DNA of 63,830 nt from an uncultured Actinomycetes bacterium (GTDB lineage: Bacteria > Actinomycetota > Actinomycetes > Nanopelagicales > Nanopelagicaceae). The stretch lies in the NCBI GenBank assembly GCA_903836945.1, contig CAILSO010000053.1, positions 1-63,830 of the forward strand, in the 5' to 3' direction. Both the position numbers and the translations under genes were made by a program. The notes beneath the pieces were generated by a model. That model saw only the letters and a program-made list of their open reading frames with translations. It had not been told where the DNA came from and made no database searches. Below, one piece after another: positions 42,651 to 53,742 of this stretch (the first letter of the stretch is position 1; each line of letters starts with the position of its first letter).

Positions 42651-43898
42651 TTAATTTGAAGTTGTTGTATCCGGCAACAGGACTGAAGCTGGGATACCGA
42701 ACCATGAAGAAGGAAGCTTCACTGCAACTTTGAAGGTACCAATCGGAATCGTTTTTCTCTCACCATTTGATGAATACCCGGTAATACTCAGTGCGCTTCC
42801 GGTCGCGCTTCGTTTTGCAATTGCATACCGAGTGACATCGCTTAGGTTAAATGCGCTAGCCATGGTTTTTTGATCAACTACTCGAACCCAAGATGCATAC
42901 TTTGGATTTAGCTTTGGATTTAAACTCCACGGATCGGGCACGCTAGAGAGATAAGGAATATCGGTTCCCCATACATCTACCGCCCGTTGAGTGATTCCAC
43001 CGCTTGATGAGAAGAAGTAGACGGTAATTGGCTGGCCGTTAAAGGTAATTGCTAGGCCTTGCGAATCACTCGAAAAAGTTTGGGCAACTGCTGATTTCCA
43101 AATTGAACCATACTTAATTTCAGATTCCTTCAAATACCCAGAGAAATTTTGATCATATTTAGAGTTATAGACATGACAATCACAGTCACGCCGCAAAACA
43201 CCTAACCTACTTAGGGCATAAGTGCGAGAGGCAATAATTTGGCTCTCCAGCGCCGCCTCTGGCCAAGAAGAAGGCACCTCACTAATTCCATCTAAGTATT
43301 CATCATGTAGGCGAATTGAATTTGTTACTTCAATTCGATAGCCCAAGCCCTTAACTGATACCGCCCGAAGTTCAAGATAGCCATGGTTGACCTTGAAAGT
43401 ATTTCCATCAAACTTTTCCATTACATAGTCGGTACCCAAACTCCACTGCATATTCCACAGTGAAGCTGTTCCTAAATCTGAGGTAGCTTTCGAAGCGTTT
43501 TTCGAGGTTGCTGCGATGGCTTTTCCGACAATCTGAAAGGACAAGGTTGAACGAGATTCGATTGCTTGCGAAGTGTTTGTATCACCTGTTAATTGAAAGT
43601 TGCCTGCAGGTGCTTGTGCAAAGGAGACCGATGTTAGTTGGTGGCCAATATTGACCCGAATTGTTTGAGTATCAACTACAGGTACTACGTCAGCACCTGG
43701 AAAGTAATACTTAAGAATTTGCGTCGCCGTTTTACCCTCTAGAGCTTGGCCCTTGGCCCCGATCTGGCTCATCCCGACACCGTGGCCAAAACCAGATCCT
43801 TTAAAGGTAAAAGAACTTGGTGCGCTGGTCGCAAAAGCGCTTGCTTGAAAAGAGGTTATAAGAACTAAGAACAATACGAGGAAGTTATATCTCTTCAT
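42651..43898 (-). CDS. SpoIID/LytB-domain exported protein
   Basis: A 415-residue secreted protein with a Sec signal peptide (MKRYNFLVLFLVLI ... ASAFA, about 1-25). SpoIID/LytB motifs follow: GSGFGHGVGMSQIGAKGQA near residue 32, ALESQIIASRTYAL near residue 220 and the Ser-rich VYFFSSSGGITQ. SpoIID is a lytic transglycosylase acting on peptidoglycan; in non-sporulating actinobacteria the role is uncertain but likely in the cell wall. ATG 43898 overlaps the glycosyltransferase stop (ATGA); an in-frame GTG/ATG further upstream would lie deep inside that gene. Confidence 0.86.
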   Translation of the reverse strand: MKRYNFLVLFLVLITSFQASAFATSAPSSFTFKGSGFGHGVGMSQIGAKGQALEGKTATQILKYYFPGADVVPVVDTQTIRVNIGHQLTSVSFAQAPAGNFQLTGDTNTSQAIESRSTLSFQIVGKAIAATSKNASKATSDLGTASLWNMQWSLGTDYVMEKFDGNTFKVNHGYLELRAVSVKGLGYRIEVTNSIRLHDEYLDGISEVPSSWPEAALESQIIASRTYALSRLGVLRRDCDCHVYNSKYDQNFSGYLKESEIKYGSIWKSAVAQTFSSDSQGLAITFNGQPITVYFFSSSGGITQRAVDVWGTDIPYLSSVPDPWSLNPKLNPKYASWVRVVDQKTMASAFNLSDVTRYAIAKRSATGSALSITGYSSNGERKTIPIGTFKVAVKLPSSWFGIPASVLLPDTTTSN

Positions 43899-44896
43899 TC
43901 TTCCTCGGAAATTAAACCTTCGGTAATTAAATTCTTGGGAGAGAGAACAAAACCCATACCCCAAACAAAGTGCATGGTGAGCAAAACAATCGGCAGAATA
44001 AATTTCTCAGATAAGGACTTTCCGATTACAAAACTTCCCAAAATTAATAGGACTAAATATGTTGCTGGTAAGGCTAGAAATATTGGGTTTAGCAAGAACC
44101 CCGTAGCAAGTGAAAGTAGTGTGCCTATTACCAATATTGCGGGTGCTAAGTAACGAAAGTTAACGGTGCCCTTGTGTTGTCTTGTAACCGCGCGACGCCA
44201 AGTACCATATTGAAAATATTGCTTGGCCAAGGTTCTCACGCTAGAGCGTGGTCGGTAGGTAACTAAAAGTGAAGGATCAAACCAGACAATTCCACCTTTT
44301 GATCGTAATCGATAATTTAATTCCCAATCTTGAGCTCGAGTAAATCGCTCGTCATAGCCACCGGCTGCAATCAGCGCCTTCTTTAAAAATGTTCCGAGAT
44401 AGACCGTATCTGCCGGCCCAGCTCCACCACCGGTATGGAACCTAGATGCACCAACACCCAACTTTGATCTCATTGCAGTTGCAACAGCTCTTTCAAATTT
44501 ACTTTTTCCAACCGCCGCCATTATTCCACCGACATTCACTGCTCCGGTGCGTTGCAATATTGATACAGCTTCGCGAAGATAGGTATTTGAGATTTCGGCA
44601 TGCCCATCAATTCGAGAAATTATTGGATAACGAGATTTTTCAATTGCCAAGTTCAAACCATTTGCAGTACGGCCGGTCGGATTGGAAACCAAAATTACTC
44701 GCGAATCACTCTTGGCTAACTCTTCGGCAATCTGAGTTGTCCGATCTTTGGATGGACCCAATGCGAGAATGACTTCGAACTCACTCGGATAATCCTGCTT
44801 AAGGATTGCGCCGATACTTTGAGCCAAGTCGCGCTCCTCGTTGAGGATCGGCAAAATAACCGATACTCCGGGCAACACCTCATTTGTAAGGCTCAT
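43895..44896 (-). CDS. Family 2 glycosyltransferase, membrane-bound
   Basis: A 333-residue GT-A glycosyltransferase. The nucleotide-sugar domain opens with GVSVILPILNEERDLAQSI and has the metal motif region RIDGHAEIS; ARAQDWELNYRLR is the usual acceptor-site ED/DxE block. Two or three C-terminal membrane helices (about 245-320) anchor it. It resembles succinoglycan or exopolysaccharide synthesis enzymes. Position beside UDP-glucose dehydrogenase and a SpoIID-like protein suggests envelope polysaccharide work. Confidence 0.85.
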   Translation of the reverse strand: MSLTNEVLPGVSVILPILNEERDLAQSIGAILKQDYPSEFEVILALGPSKDRTTQIAEELAKSDSRVILVSNPTGRTANGLNLAIEKSRYPIISRIDGHAEISNTYLREAVSILQRTGAVNVGGIMAAVGKSKFERAVATAMRSKLGVGASRFHTGGGAGPADTVYLGTFLKKALIAAGGYDERFTRAQDWELNYRLRSKGGIVWFDPSLLVTYRPRSSVRTLAKQYFQYGTWRRAVTRQHKGTVNFRYLAPAILVIGTLLSLATGFLLNPIFLALPATYLVLLILGSFVIGKSLSEKFILPIVLLTMHFVWGMGFVLSPKNLITEGLISEEE

Positions 44897-44924
44897 AACT
44901 GCCCACGCTACCGCTAACCCACAC

Positions 44925-44930
44925 TAGTAT
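44925..44930 (+). promoter_or_regulatory. -10 box for leaderless ugd
   Basis: TAGTAT, seven bases before the ugd ATG at 44938, with no ribosome site between. Confidence 0.45.
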
Positions 44931-44937
44931 CTGGTCA

Positions 44938-46254
44938 ATGACGCTTAGAGTTTCCGTAATAGGTACTGGATATCTGGGTGCGACCCATGCCGCGTGCATC
45001 GCATCACTTGGATTCCAGGTAATTGGCGTTGATGTTGATCCCGCCAAGATTGAATTATTGGCGAAAGGAAAAGTTCCGTTCTATGAACCTGACCTGGAAG
45101 ATCTCCTAGCCTCCGAAATTTCGGCCGGACGTCTGAGCTTTTCAACCGATTTTTCTGCGATTAAAGATGCGGATATTCACTTCATATGCGTTGGCACGCC
45201 ACAACAAGCAAATAGTTTGGCTGCAGATATGCGCTTTGTGAATGCCGCGCTGGATGCCATTGCACCACTAGCAAAGCCTGGCACATTAATTGTTGGAAAA
45301 TCTACGGTTCCAGTTGGGACTGCAGCTAGGTTGCGCGAAAGACTGCTTAAGGTAAATCCAGCGGTTGATCTTGCGTGGAATCCAGAATTTTTGCGTGAAG
45401 GTTTTGCCGTTGAAGATACCTTGCGACCAAATCGTTTGGTTGTCGGAGTAACTAATGATGCTGCTGAATCAAAATTAAAAGAACTTTACAAATCTAATCT
45501 AGATGCCGGTACTCCTTGGATTCGCGCCGATCTTCCGACCGCTGAACTTGTAAAAGTTGCGGCGAATTCATTCCTGGCAACGAAAATCTCTTTTATTAAT
45601 GCGATGGCCGAAATATGTGAGGCTGCAGGTGGAGATGTAACTGTGCTTGCAAAAGCAATCGGTTATGACCCTCGAATCGGTAATCGCTTCCTCCAAGCCG
45701 GAATCGGATTTGGTGGCGGTTGCCTACCTAAAGATATTCGTGCCTTCATGGCGCGCGCGGGTGAATTAGGTGCAGAACAAGCACTTGAATTCTTACGCGA
45801 AATTGATTCCATTAATTTAAGAGCCAGAGCGCGTGTAATTGAATTAGTCCGTAAAGACCTATCTGAAGATTTGCGTGGAAAGAAGATTGCCGTCCTCGGC
45901 GCAGCTTTCAAACCAGATAGTGATGACGTTCGCGATTCCCCGGCCCTAGATATCTCCGCCCAGATTCAAGCAGCCGGAGCTACGGTCGTAGTCCATGATC
46001 CAAAAGCGATTGCGAATGCCGAAAAAAGATTTCCAGCTCTAAGCTTTAACCAATCTATAGATGCAACTTTAGACGGCGCAGATTTAGTTCTGCATCTAAC
46101 AGAGTGGAAGATCTATCGGGAGATTGACCCTTCAAAAGTCAAAGGGCTGGTTAAGAATCCCACGATTATCGATGGCAGAAATGCGCTAGATCGCGATAAA
46201 TGGATAGCTGCTGGTTGGAAGTTTCGGGCTCTAGGTCGCGCAGATTTAAATTAA
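44938..46254 (+). CDS. ugd: UDP-glucose 6-dehydrogenase
   Basis: Oxidises UDP-glucose twice to UDP-glucuronate for envelope sugars. The 438 residues have the NAD motif [17 protein letters not shown] (9-25), CVGTP near residue 84, the catalytic Cys262 in [10 protein letters not shown], and the C-terminal UDP-binding domain with [15 protein letters not shown]. The ATG has no ribosome site. The stop overlaps that of convergent purE within the palindrome TTAA. A GDP-mannose dehydrogenase would have a similar fold, but the motifs fit the UDP-glucose branch. Confidence 0.9.
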   Translation: MTLRVSVIGTGYLGATHAACIASLGFQVIGVDVDPAKIELLAKGKVPFYEPDLEDLLASEISAGRLSFSTDFSAIKDADIHFICVGTPQQANSLAADMRFVNAALDAIAPLAKPGTLIVGKSTVPVGTAARLRERLLKVNPAVDLAWNPEFLREGFAVEDTLRPNRLVVGVTNDAAESKLKELYKSNLDAGTPWIRADLPTAELVKVAANSFLATKISFINAMAEICEAAGGDVTVLAKAIGYDPRIGNRFLQAGIGFGGGCLPKDIRAFMARAGELGAEQALEFLREIDSINLRARARVIELVRKDLSEDLRGKKIAVLGAAFKPDSDDVRDSPALDISAQIQAAGATVVVHDPKAIANAEKRFPALSFNQSIDATLDGADLVLHLTEWKIYREIDPSKVKGLVKNPTIIDGRNALDRDKWIAAGWKFRALGRADLN

Positions 46255-46760
46255 AACCCAGCTCTATTATTTCGCTTGTTATTTAGATTTGCCCCTTTTT
46301 CCAAGGACTCTTTGCGCGCAGTATCCATCATCTCGGCAACCTTTGTTGCAATCGCGCTCTCGCTAACTCCCAAAATTCGCGCCGCAAGTAAGCCAGCATT
46401 CTTTGCATTACCGATTCCAACGGTTGCAACAGGAATACCAGCTGGCATTTGAACTATCGATAAAAGTGAGTCCATTCCATCTAAATGTTTTAGTGGCACT
46501 GGAACGCCAATAACCGGAAGTGTTGTAGCAGCTGCGATCATTCCTGGCAGATGGGCGGCGCCACCAGCACCAGCGATAATGACTTTAAAACCATTACTTG
46601 CTGAGCTTTTTGCAAAGGCCAGCATCTCTTCAGGAGTTCGGTGGGCGCTAACTACATTTACTTCGTACTCAATGCCAACACTATCTAGTGCTAACGCGGC
46701 CTCTTGCATTACTGGCCAATCAGAATCTGATCCCATAACAATTGCTACTTGCTTACTCAT
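46251..46760 (-). CDS. purE: N5-carboxyaminoimidazole ribonucleotide mutase
   Basis: Moves the carboxylate of N5-CAIR to carbon, giving CAIR, in purine synthesis. The 169 residues are the class I length; [10 protein letters not shown] at residues 9-18, SAHRTPEEM near residue 40 and [15 protein letters not shown] are diagnostic. I take ATG 46760, which follows GGAG and overlaps the purK stop by eight bases; an ATG four codons earlier is less well placed. It is translated together with purK. Confidence 0.93.
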   Translation of the reverse strand: MSKQVAIVMGSDSDWPVMQEAALALDSVGIEYEVNVVSAHRTPEEMLAFAKSSASNGFKVIIAGAGGAAHLPGMIAAATTLPVIGVPVPLKHLDGMDSLLSIVQMPAGIPVATVGIGNAKNAGLLAARILGVSESAIATKVAEMMDTARKESLEKGANLNNKRNNRAGF

Positions 46761-47865
46761 CGATAGCTCCATTCATGTAGGCAACTGCATGTTCTACTTC
46801 TGATTGCAATTCTAGAAGATTTTCACCGCATAGTGTTATGTGGCCAATTTTGCGACCCGCACGGACCTCTTTGCCATACTGATGAAAGCGCAGAGCCGGA
46901 TTTCGAGCCATTAAATGCAAATAAGGGCGATACATATCGGTCTTCGCCCCGCCTAATACATTTCCCATTACTGCATATTTATTTCTAAGAGCCGTGCTTC
47001 CAAGTGGCAAATCTAAAATTGCCCGCAAGTGCTGTTCGAATTGACTTGTTATGCAACCATCAATGGACCAGTGCCCAGAGTTATGTGGACGGAGAGCTAA
47101 CTCGTTGATGTAAAAGTCTTCACCTTTAATAAAGATTTCAACTGCCATAACGCCAACTAAATCGATCGCCTTAGCAATTTGTAAAGCTGCACTCTGAACA
47201 TGTTCTGCCAACCCAGCTGACATATCTGGAACCGGAGTGATTGTCATCGTGCAAATTCCATCACTCTGAATTGTCTTTGTGGCGGGCCAAGTGGCCGCTT
47301 GGTTGTGTGCGGAGCGGGCGACCATCACCGAAATTTCAAAATCAAAATCTATCTTCTCTTCAAGTAGCAAGAGGCCGGCCTCTTTGTGAAGTTCGGCCAA
47401 TTGATCTGCCGAATTAATAACCCAAACGCCGCGGCCGTCGTAGCCGCCTGTCGGAACCTTGGCGATTAATGGAAATGGAATTTCTATCGCACCACCGTCA
47501 TACCTGCTCCATTTTGGATTTGGCAGACCCATTTCCGCAATTTTTTCCCGCATCACCAATTTATCTTGCGAATAAGAAAAAGATGAAGCCTTTGGATAGA
47601 CCCTTATTCCTGCTTGTTCAATTGCGCGAATTACCCGTTGTGGGACTAGTTCATGTTCGAAGGTAACTACGTCACATTGCTTAGCGAAAGCTAGAACATC
47701 AGCAGCATTGTTGTAGTCGCCGATTACATACTTGGAAACTTGTGCAGCTGAGTCATTTTCATTTGAAGTGAAGACTTTAAAATCGATTCCCAGATCATTT
47801 GCTGGCACCGCCATCATTCGCGCCAACTGTCCTGCGCCAATAACTCCAACCCGGGGGAAACTCAC
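46753..47865 (-). CDS. purK: N5-carboxyaminoimidazole ribonucleotide synthase
   Basis: An ATP-grasp enzyme that carboxylates AIR to N5-CAIR, the substrate of PurE. The 370 residues begin [13 protein letters not shown] (the typical GGGQLGRM-like motif), followed by the ATP-grasp core ([32 protein letters not shown]) and the phosphate-binding [13 protein letters not shown]. It is the first gene of the purK-purE pair and lies 12 bases downstream of birA on the same strand. Confidence 0.93.
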   Translation of the reverse strand: MSFPRVGVIGAGQLARMMAVPANDLGIDFKVFTSNENDSAAQVSKYVIGDYNNAADVLAFAKQCDVVTFEHELVPQRVIRAIEQAGIRVYPKASSFSYSQDKLVMREKIAEMGLPNPKWSRYDGGAIEIPFPLIAKVPTGGYDGRGVWVINSADQLAELHKEAGLLLLEEKIDFDFEISVMVARSAHNQAATWPATKTIQSDGICTMTITPVPDMSAGLAEHVQSAALQIAKAIDLVGVMAVEIFIKGEDFYINELALRPHNSGHWSIDGCITSQFEQHLRAILDLPLGSTALRNKYAVMGNVLGGAKTDMYRPYLHLMARNPALRFHQYGKEVRAGRKIGHITLCGENLLELQSEVEHAVAYMNGAIDE

Positions 47866-47877
47866 TGCCCAAGGCTA

Positions 47878-48621
47878 CTAGTTGCTGGTTGTTATGTGAA
47901 TTAGATCCCCGACAGTGACTTCACGACCAGATTTCAACACAAGTGCACCTGCCTCTGAAATAGCTTGTGCAACATCGGAAATTACTTCACCGCTTGGCAG
48001 GGTGATTGAAACTGCCTTTTCAAGAGTGCTGCAGTACTGCTCGTATTCCAAAAGATCGCAGCCTTGGTGAATGGTTTCCTTGAGGTTATTCAAAATAAGA
48101 ACTAGCAATTTATTTCGATCAATTATTTTCTGGGTTTCGAGAAAAATTGAGGATGCATGATTAACCGGTAAATCTTCTTCAGCGGTAGATACATTTATTC
48201 CAATCCCAATTATGACCCCATCGCCATAAGCTTCGCAGAGCAACCCGGCAATCTTCTTTTCATCAAATAAAATGTCGTTGGGCCACTTACATTTAAAGTT
48301 TTTTGAGTTAGTTATCTCATTAATTGACTTTGCAACTGCAACGCCGGCAAGGAGTGGAATCTTGCCAAAAAATTCTTTTGAAATATTTGGTTTCATGTAG
48401 CACGAGAATAAAAGTGCTGAAGATTTAACCGCTTCAAATTTTCGATCAAGCCGGCCACGACCAGCACTTTGATACTCGGCAGTAATTACATCACCATCTT
48501 TTGGTGAACTCTCTCGCAATTGCGTTTGTGTAGAAGTGCTCTCCTCCAGAACGGATACCCGCCAGTAGCCATCTTTGAGCGCAGCGCCGATTGCTTCGCT
48601 ACTCAATAGTTCTGGCTTCAT
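47878..48621 (-). CDS. birA: Biotin-protein ligase, group I (no DNA-binding domain)
   Basis: Attaches biotin to the carrier domain of the acyl-CoA carboxylase alpha subunit encoded nearby (51018-52733). The 247 residues lack the N-terminal repressor helix-turn-helix of E. coli BirA. The active loop is QSAGRGRLDRKFE near residue 55; KCKWPNDILFDEKKIAG and GIGINV bind biotin and AMP. ATG 48621 has a GAGAGCAAG ribosome site; a TTG four codons earlier is less likely. It is divergent from the carboxylase operon with 41 bases between the starts. Confidence 0.9.
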   Translation of the reverse strand: MKPELLSSEAIGAALKDGYWRVSVLEESTSTQTQLRESSPKDGDVITAEYQSAGRGRLDRKFEAVKSSALLFSCYMKPNISKEFFGKIPLLAGVAVAKSINEITNSKNFKCKWPNDILFDEKKIAGLLCEAYGDGVIIGIGINVSTAEEDLPVNHASSIFLETQKIIDRNKLLVLILNNLKETIHQGCDLLEYEQYCSTLEKAVSITLPSGEVISDVAQAISEAGALVLKSGREVTVGDLIHITTSN

Positions 48622-48662
48622 TCTTGCTCTCAATTCATTTAACGAGTGATAACTAGTACCGT

Positions 48663-50192
48663 ATGACCGTGACTGATGATATTCGTACTACCGCCGGAAA
48701 GATCGCTGATCTTCATAAGCGCCGACTAGAAGCTGCAACAAGTCCTGCTGCTGCAATTGAGAAGCGCCACGGCCAAGGAAAATTAACAGCTCGCGAGCGA
48801 ATCGCCCGCCTGGTAGACCCAAACTCATTCGTTGAATTTGATGAATTAATTCACGAAGGTGTCGTAACCGGTCACGCCACCGTTGATGGACGTGCAATCG
48901 CAATTTACTCCCAAGACTTCTTAATTTATGGCGGCTCACTTGGCGAAGTTGTCGGCGACAAGATTGTAAAAGTTATGGAATTTGCTTTGAAGGCGGGCAT
49001 TCCAATTGTTGGAATTAATGACTCTGGCGGCGCGCGTATTCAAGAAGGCGTTGCCTCACTAAGTCGATATGGTGAAATCTTCAAGCGAAATGTGAAGGCA
49101 TCTGGCGTAATTCCTCAGATCTCATTAATCATGGGACCTACCGCAGGTGGCGCCGTCTACTCCCCAGCTATTACTGACTTTGTAATTATGGTTAATGAAA
49201 CCTCTCAAATGTTTATTACTGGCCCTGATGTAATCAAAGCGGTTACCGGTGAAGAAGTTGGAATGGAAGAACTTGGCGGTGGTTTGACTCACAATACCAA
49301 GACTGGAAATTCTCATTACCTTGCCGACAGCGAAGATGATGCAATTGATTACGTAAAAGCACTTCTCTCATATCTACCCAGCAACAACATGGATGAGACG
49401 GTGGTTCTTCCAGCAACGGAGAGTGATGATGTTGCTCCCTCCGATCGCGCACTTGATTCCTTAATTCCCGATAACCCAAATAAGCCATACGACATGAAGG
49501 TTTTGATCGAGGCAACCCTCGATGAATCTGATTTCTTAGAAGTTCATACTTTGTTTGCGCCAAATATCATTGTTGGATTTGGGCGAATCGAAGGACATTC
49601 AGTTGGAATCGTTGCAAATCAGCCACAACAATTTGCTGGAACCCTCGATATCGGTGCCAGTGAAAAGGCGGCCCGCTTCGTTCGAACCTGCGATGCCTTT
49701 GGAATTCCAGTTATTACCTTGGTTGACGTCCCAGGCTTCTTGCCAGGAACCGAGCAAGAATGGAATGGAATTATTCGTCGTGGCGCAAAACTTCTCTATG
49801 CATATGGCGAAGCAACCGTTCCTCTGATCACAGTAATTACTCGCAAGGCATTCGGTGGCGCCTACATCGTTATGGGCTCCAAGCACTTGGGTGCTGATGT
49901 AAACCTTGCCTGGCCTACGGCACAGATCGCAGTTATGGGCGCGCAGGGTGCTGTAAATATCCTTCATCGAAAAGAGTTGGCCGATGCGAAGGATGTCGAA
50001 AGCAAGCGGAAAGAATTAATTGACGAGTATGAAGATTCGCTATTAAATCCATATATTGCCGCTGAACGAGGATTTATCGATGCGGTAATTTCACCGCAAG
50101 AGACTCGACACGAAATTACCAAGGCGCTAAGAGCTCTTCGTAACAAGCGAGTTGCCCTTCCACCACGTAAGCATGGAAATATTCCACTTTAA
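48663..50192 (+). CDS. accD: Acyl-CoA (propionyl/acetyl-CoA) carboxylase beta subunit
   Basis: Carboxyltransferase subunit that moves CO2 from biotin to acetyl- or propionyl-CoA, for lipids and for propionate. The 509 residues have two crotonase-fold halves: [19 protein letters not shown] and [12 protein letters not shown] in the first, [25 protein letters not shown] and [20 protein letters not shown] in the second. The order birA / accD / accE / maf / accA is that of mycobacterial accD5. TAACTA lies seven bases before the ATG, which has no ribosome site. It overlaps accE as TAATG. Confidence 0.93.
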   Translation: MTVTDDIRTTAGKIADLHKRRLEAATSPAAAIEKRHGQGKLTARERIARLVDPNSFVEFDELIHEGVVTGHATVDGRAIAIYSQDFLIYGGSLGEVVGDKIVKVMEFALKAGIPIVGINDSGGARIQEGVASLSRYGEIFKRNVKASGVIPQISLIMGPTAGGAVYSPAITDFVIMVNETSQMFITGPDVIKAVTGEEVGMEELGGGLTHNTKTGNSHYLADSEDDAIDYVKALLSYLPSNNMDETVVLPATESDDVAPSDRALDSLIPDNPNKPYDMKVLIEATLDESDFLEVHTLFAPNIIVGFGRIEGHSVGIVANQPQQFAGTLDIGASEKAARFVRTCDAFGIPVITLVDVPGFLPGTEQEWNGIIRRGAKLLYAYGEATVPLITVITRKAFGGAYIVMGSKHLGADVNLAWPTAQIAVMGAQGAVNILHRKELADAKDVESKRKELIDEYEDSLLNPYIAAERGFIDAVISPQETRHEITKALRALRNKRVALPPRKHGNIPL

Positions 50193-50383
50193 TGAATTCA
50201 AATTCATCAAACGGCAAGAGCAAGCGCTTCACAATCACCAGCGGCACCCCAAGCGCTGAAGAGTTAGCAGCTTTAGAGAAGGCGTTGCCAACTCCGGTTG
50301 TTAAAAAAGTGGAGACGGCAAGTCTCTGGCGTAAATCGCAAATTCGCCAACCCCTGCCTAGAAAATGGGGGCAGACTTTCTAA
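50192..50383 (+). CDS. accE: Acyl-CoA carboxylase epsilon subunit
   Basis: A 63-residue protein between the beta subunit and maf, joined to both by TAATG overlaps. The core FTITSGTPSAEELAALEKAL ... SLWRKSQIRQPL fits the actinobacterial epsilon subunits (AccE5, PccE), which bind and stimulate the carboxylase. The N-terminal dozen residues are low complexity (Asn/Ser/Lys). Confidence 0.88.
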   Translation: MNSNSSNGKSKRFTITSGTPSAEELAALEKALPTPVVKKVETASLWRKSQIRQPLPRKWGQTF

Positions 50384-51021
50384 TGAGTAATTTAAATTCG
50401 CAAAACCCAAAGCGGCGAATAGTTTTAGCCTCGGCCTCTCCGGCGAGAAAGAAGTTATTGATCGCAAGTGGAATAAACGCAGAAATTATCGTGAGTGGCG
50501 TTGATGAAGAAGATCCAAAATTAACCACCCTTTTGCCATCTGAAATGGTTCTTGCCTTAGCGATCATGAAGGCGCATGCAGTACGTGAGCAAGTTGATGG
50601 CCCGGCGATAATTATCGGTTGTGATTCCACCTTTGAGTTCTCCGGCAAATCGCTAGGCAAGCCGCTCACTCCAGAAGTTGCAATTGCTCGAAGTAAAGAA
50701 CTTCGCGGCCAGAGTGGCTACCTTCATACCGGGCACTGCATAATCGATACCGAACAAGGGATCGAAATATCTGATATCTCAACATCAAAAGTTTATTTTG
50801 CCAATATGAGTGATTCTGAAATTGAATCCTATGTAGCAACTGGTGAACCGCTAAATGTTGCCGGCGGTTTCACTTTAGATGGTCTTAGCGCTCCCTTCAT
50901 TACACGAATCGAAGGAGACCCAACATCAATAATTGGACTATCTATGCCCTTGCTTCGCAAGGCTCTTAACTCTCTAGGTATTGAATGGTTTGATATCGTG
51001 GAAACAATGGTGAGCGCATGA
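50383..51021 (+). CDS. maf: Maf-family nucleotide pyrophosphatase
   Basis: Hydrolyses non-canonical or canonical nucleoside triphosphates to monophosphates as a house-cleaning enzyme. The 212 residues have the Maf start [12 protein letters not shown] (residues 14-25), [21 protein letters not shown] with the catalytic Asp region, and GGFTLDG. ATG 50383 gives a TAATG overlap with accE; an ATG at 50365 would overlap by 19 bases. Its stop overlaps the next ATG (ATGA). Its place inside the carboxylase operon is conserved in actinobacteria. Confidence 0.9.
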   Translation: MSNLNSQNPKRRIVLASASPARKKLLIASGINAEIIVSGVDEEDPKLTTLLPSEMVLALAIMKAHAVREQVDGPAIIIGCDSTFEFSGKSLGKPLTPEVAIARSKELRGQSGYLHTGHCIIDTEQGIEISDISTSKVYFANMSDSEIESYVATGEPLNVAGGFTLDGLSAPFITRIEGDPTSIIGLSMPLLRKALNSLGIEWFDIVETMVSA

Positions 51022-52733
51022 AGGCAGTACTAATCGCAAATAGAGGCGAAATAGCAGTTCGCGTTGCCAGAGCAGCCCGGGATCATGGGATTAAATCAAT
51101 TGCGATCTATTCAGATGAAGATCGTAATTCACTACATGTCGCGATGGCTGATGAGGCCTACGCGCTAAATGGTTTATCTGCGGCGGAAACCTATTTAGAT
51201 CAAGCAAAGATTATTGAGATTGCGAAGAAGTCTGGCGCCGATGCAGTTCATCCAGGTTACGGTTTCTTATCTGAAAATGCTGACTTTGCTGATCGCGTGA
51301 TTGCTGCAGGATTAATCTGGATTGGACCTCCCCCAGCAGCTATCCGTCTGCTCGGCGATAAAGTTTCTGCCAGAAAAATCGCAGCTACAGTTGGCGCTCC
51401 TTTAGTAGCCGGAACTATTGATCCGGTTGATACGCCGGAAGAAATTATTTCTTTCGCCAAGGAACATGGGCTACCAGTTGCCATCAAGGCGGCGCATGGC
51501 GGTGGCGGTCGCGGTCTTAAAGTAGCTCGCACTATGGAAGAAATTCCAGAACTCTTTGCCTCCGCTGTAAGAGAGGCAATTACTGGATTTGGCCGCGGTG
51601 AATGCTTTGTGGAGCGCTACTTAGATAAACCTCGCCACGTTGAGACTCAAGTTTTAGTCGATACCCATGGAAATGCTGTTGTAGTTAGTACTCGTGACTG
51701 TTCCCTACAACGTCGCCACCAAAAATTAGTTGAGGAAGCCCCGGCGCCGTTTTTAAGCCAGGCCCAAATAGATCAGCTTTACTCATCAAGCAAGGCGATT
51801 ATGAAGGAAGCTGGATATATCGGTGCTGGTACTTGTGAATTCTTAATTGGTAACGACGGAACAATTTCATTCCTTGAAGTTAATACCCGATTACAAGTTG
51901 AGCACCCAGTCAGCGAAGAAGTAACCGGATTAGATCTAGTACGTGAACAATTTAGAATCGCCGATGGCGAGAAGATCAACCCAGTAGATCCAATCATTCG
52001 CGGCCACAGTATTGAATTTAGAATCAATGGCGAAGATCCTGGAAATGGCTTCTTGCCCTCACTCGGAACTATTACAAAGTGGGAAGTTCCATTTGGTCCT
52101 GGGGTTCGAATTGATGCTGGTTTTGACTATGGCCACACCATCGGAACCCACTTTGATTCACTACTTGCAAAGCTAATTGTTACTGCTGCTACTCGAGAAG
52201 AAGCGATCTCGCGAGCAAGTAGAGCCCTTCGTGAATTTGAAATTGGTGGCCTAGCTACTGCGCTGCCTTTCCACCGTGCGATTGTTAATGATCCTAACTT
52301 CACCGAAAATTTCAAGGTTTACACCAGCTATATTGAAAATGAATTTAAGAATGAGATCCCACCATTCTCATTCAAGCAAGGTGTGGCTGATTCCAAGGCG
52401 GCCTCGCAAAAAATTATTGCCGAAGTTAATGGACATAGATTCGAAGTCTTGATGCATGTTCCAGAGCCTATTCAAAAGCGGCACCGCGTTAAGAGCAACG
52501 CCATCGGCAAAGTTGCCGGGGATTCCCTTGAGAGTCCCATGCAAGGAACAGTTGTGAAGATCGCGAAATCTAATGGCGACCGGGTTGAACCTGGTGATTT
52601 GATTGTGGTTCTTGAAGCTATGAAGATGGAGCAACCTTTGGTGGCGCACAAGGCCGGAACAATTTCAAAACTCCAAGTTGGGGTTGGCGAAACGGTTGCG
52701 AGCGGCAGCACGCTCTGCGTTATTGAGGATTAA
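51018..52733 (+). CDS. accA: Acyl-CoA carboxylase alpha subunit (biotin carboxylase + biotin carrier)
   Basis: Carboxylates its own biotin with bicarbonate and ATP. The 571 residues open with the biotin carboxylase fold ([33 protein letters not shown], the ATP loop [12 protein letters not shown], and [14 protein letters not shown]), then a linker, and end with a biotinyl domain whose acceptor Lys536 lies in EAMKMEQP. It is translated coupled to maf. The layout and neighbours match mycobacterial AccA3, which serves several beta subunits. Confidence 0.93.
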   Translation: MKAVLIANRGEIAVRVARAARDHGIKSIAIYSDEDRNSLHVAMADEAYALNGLSAAETYLDQAKIIEIAKKSGADAVHPGYGFLSENADFADRVIAAGLIWIGPPPAAIRLLGDKVSARKIAATVGAPLVAGTIDPVDTPEEIISFAKEHGLPVAIKAAHGGGGRGLKVARTMEEIPELFASAVREAITGFGRGECFVERYLDKPRHVETQVLVDTHGNAVVVSTRDCSLQRRHQKLVEEAPAPFLSQAQIDQLYSSSKAIMKEAGYIGAGTCEFLIGNDGTISFLEVNTRLQVEHPVSEEVTGLDLVREQFRIADGEKINPVDPIIRGHSIEFRINGEDPGNGFLPSLGTITKWEVPFGPGVRIDAGFDYGHTIGTHFDSLLAKLIVTAATREEAISRASRALREFEIGGLATALPFHRAIVNDPNFTENFKVYTSYIENEFKNEIPPFSFKQGVADSKAASQKIIAEVNGHRFEVLMHVPEPIQKRHRVKSNAIGKVAGDSLESPMQGTVVKIAKSNGDRVEPGDLIVVLEAMKMEQPLVAHKAGTISKLQVGVGETVASGSTLCVIED

Positions 52734-52734
52734 T

Positions 52735-53742
52735 TTACTTAACAGCCTTAAGCTTTGAAGCAATTAAATCAGCTCTAACCTGTGAGACTTTTGCTATTGC
52801 AGCTTGATTTGAATTGAGCGAAATGAATGCCACTCCGCTGTTAGCAAGAGAATACATACGACCGTAGACGCCAGCTTCGGGGTCAATAAACTCAGTTAGC
52901 GTCTTTCCCGAGATAGTAATTCCAGCGATATCTGAAACTGCAGTGTCATATCTCTTATTTACATATCCCACTAAATAAGGAGAGGCTGCCTTGGAATTTA
53001 GAAAGAATTGATCTGGTGCTAAACCTATTAAACGAATTGCTCGCTTTGCCTTATTTTGCGCAATCACCGAGGCTAGGACATCACCATTTCTAGACCAGGT
53101 TGAATAGATAAGGTCTATTCCGCCTTTGGAAAGATTTGTAACTTCGCTGCTCAAGTTGCCGGTGACTAGGCGGGTCGTAATTTTGATTTTTGGGGCAGCC
53201 AATTTTGCGCCGGCGATAAAGTTATTTTGATCGGTCAAATCTTTATTAGCAGCATCACCGATAAAGGCAATTTTTCCGCTCTTTGAATTTAGCGCTGCGC
53301 TAACTCCTGCTAGGTATGAACCTTGATCCTGGCGAAACCCAAGTGAGGCTACATTAATCTGACCGATCGAGGCATCGCCAACAATCGCAAATTGTGACTC
53401 TGGGAATTTTCCAGCGATATAGGCAACAGAATTAACAAAACTTGGGCCAACCGCAATGATGATGTTGTATCCGGCCTTTGCCAGAAATTCCAAACGATTC
53501 TCGCGATCAAATTCGGTTCCAACAGTTACCAATTCACGAACTGAAAGCGCCGAAAGACCAAACCGCTTTTTGGCAAGATCAATTCCAAGCGCAGCAGCAT
53601 CATCGAAAGATTTATCGCCACGGCCACCGACATCGTAAACAAGTGCAATCTTTATATTGTTGGCAGCACTTGCTTGTGAAGGAATTAAAAAAGTTACCAG
53701 GCTTACCAGAATCGCAAAGATAAGAATTGATGACTTACGCAC
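52735..53742 (-). CDS. BMP-family substrate-binding protein
   Basis: An exported binding protein of the basic membrane protein/PnrA family, which usually captures nucleosides for an ABC importer. The 335 residues start with a Sec signal (about 1-26, ending SQASA) and continue with [24 protein letters not shown], a family hallmark, then [18 protein letters not shown]. Unlike typical members it shows no lipobox Cys at the cleavage site, and no permease or ATPase gene of a nucleoside importer is adjacent. The start overlaps the trpS stop by eight bases. Confidence 0.83.
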   Translation of the reverse strand: MRKSSILIFAILVSLVTFLIPSQASAANNIKIALVYDVGGRGDKSFDDAAALGIDLAKKRFGLSALSVRELVTVGTEFDRENRLEFLAKAGYNIIIAVGPSFVNSVAYIAGKFPESQFAIVGDASIGQINVASLGFRQDQGSYLAGVSAALNSKSGKIAFIGDAANKDLTDQNNFIAGAKLAAPKIKITTRLVTGNLSSEVTNLSKGGIDLIYSTWSRNGDVLASVIAQNKAKRAIRLIGLAPDQFFLNSKAASPYLVGYVNKRYDTAVSDIAGITISGKTLTEFIDPEAGVYGRMYSLANSGVAFISLNSNQAAIAKVSQVRADLIASKLKAVK

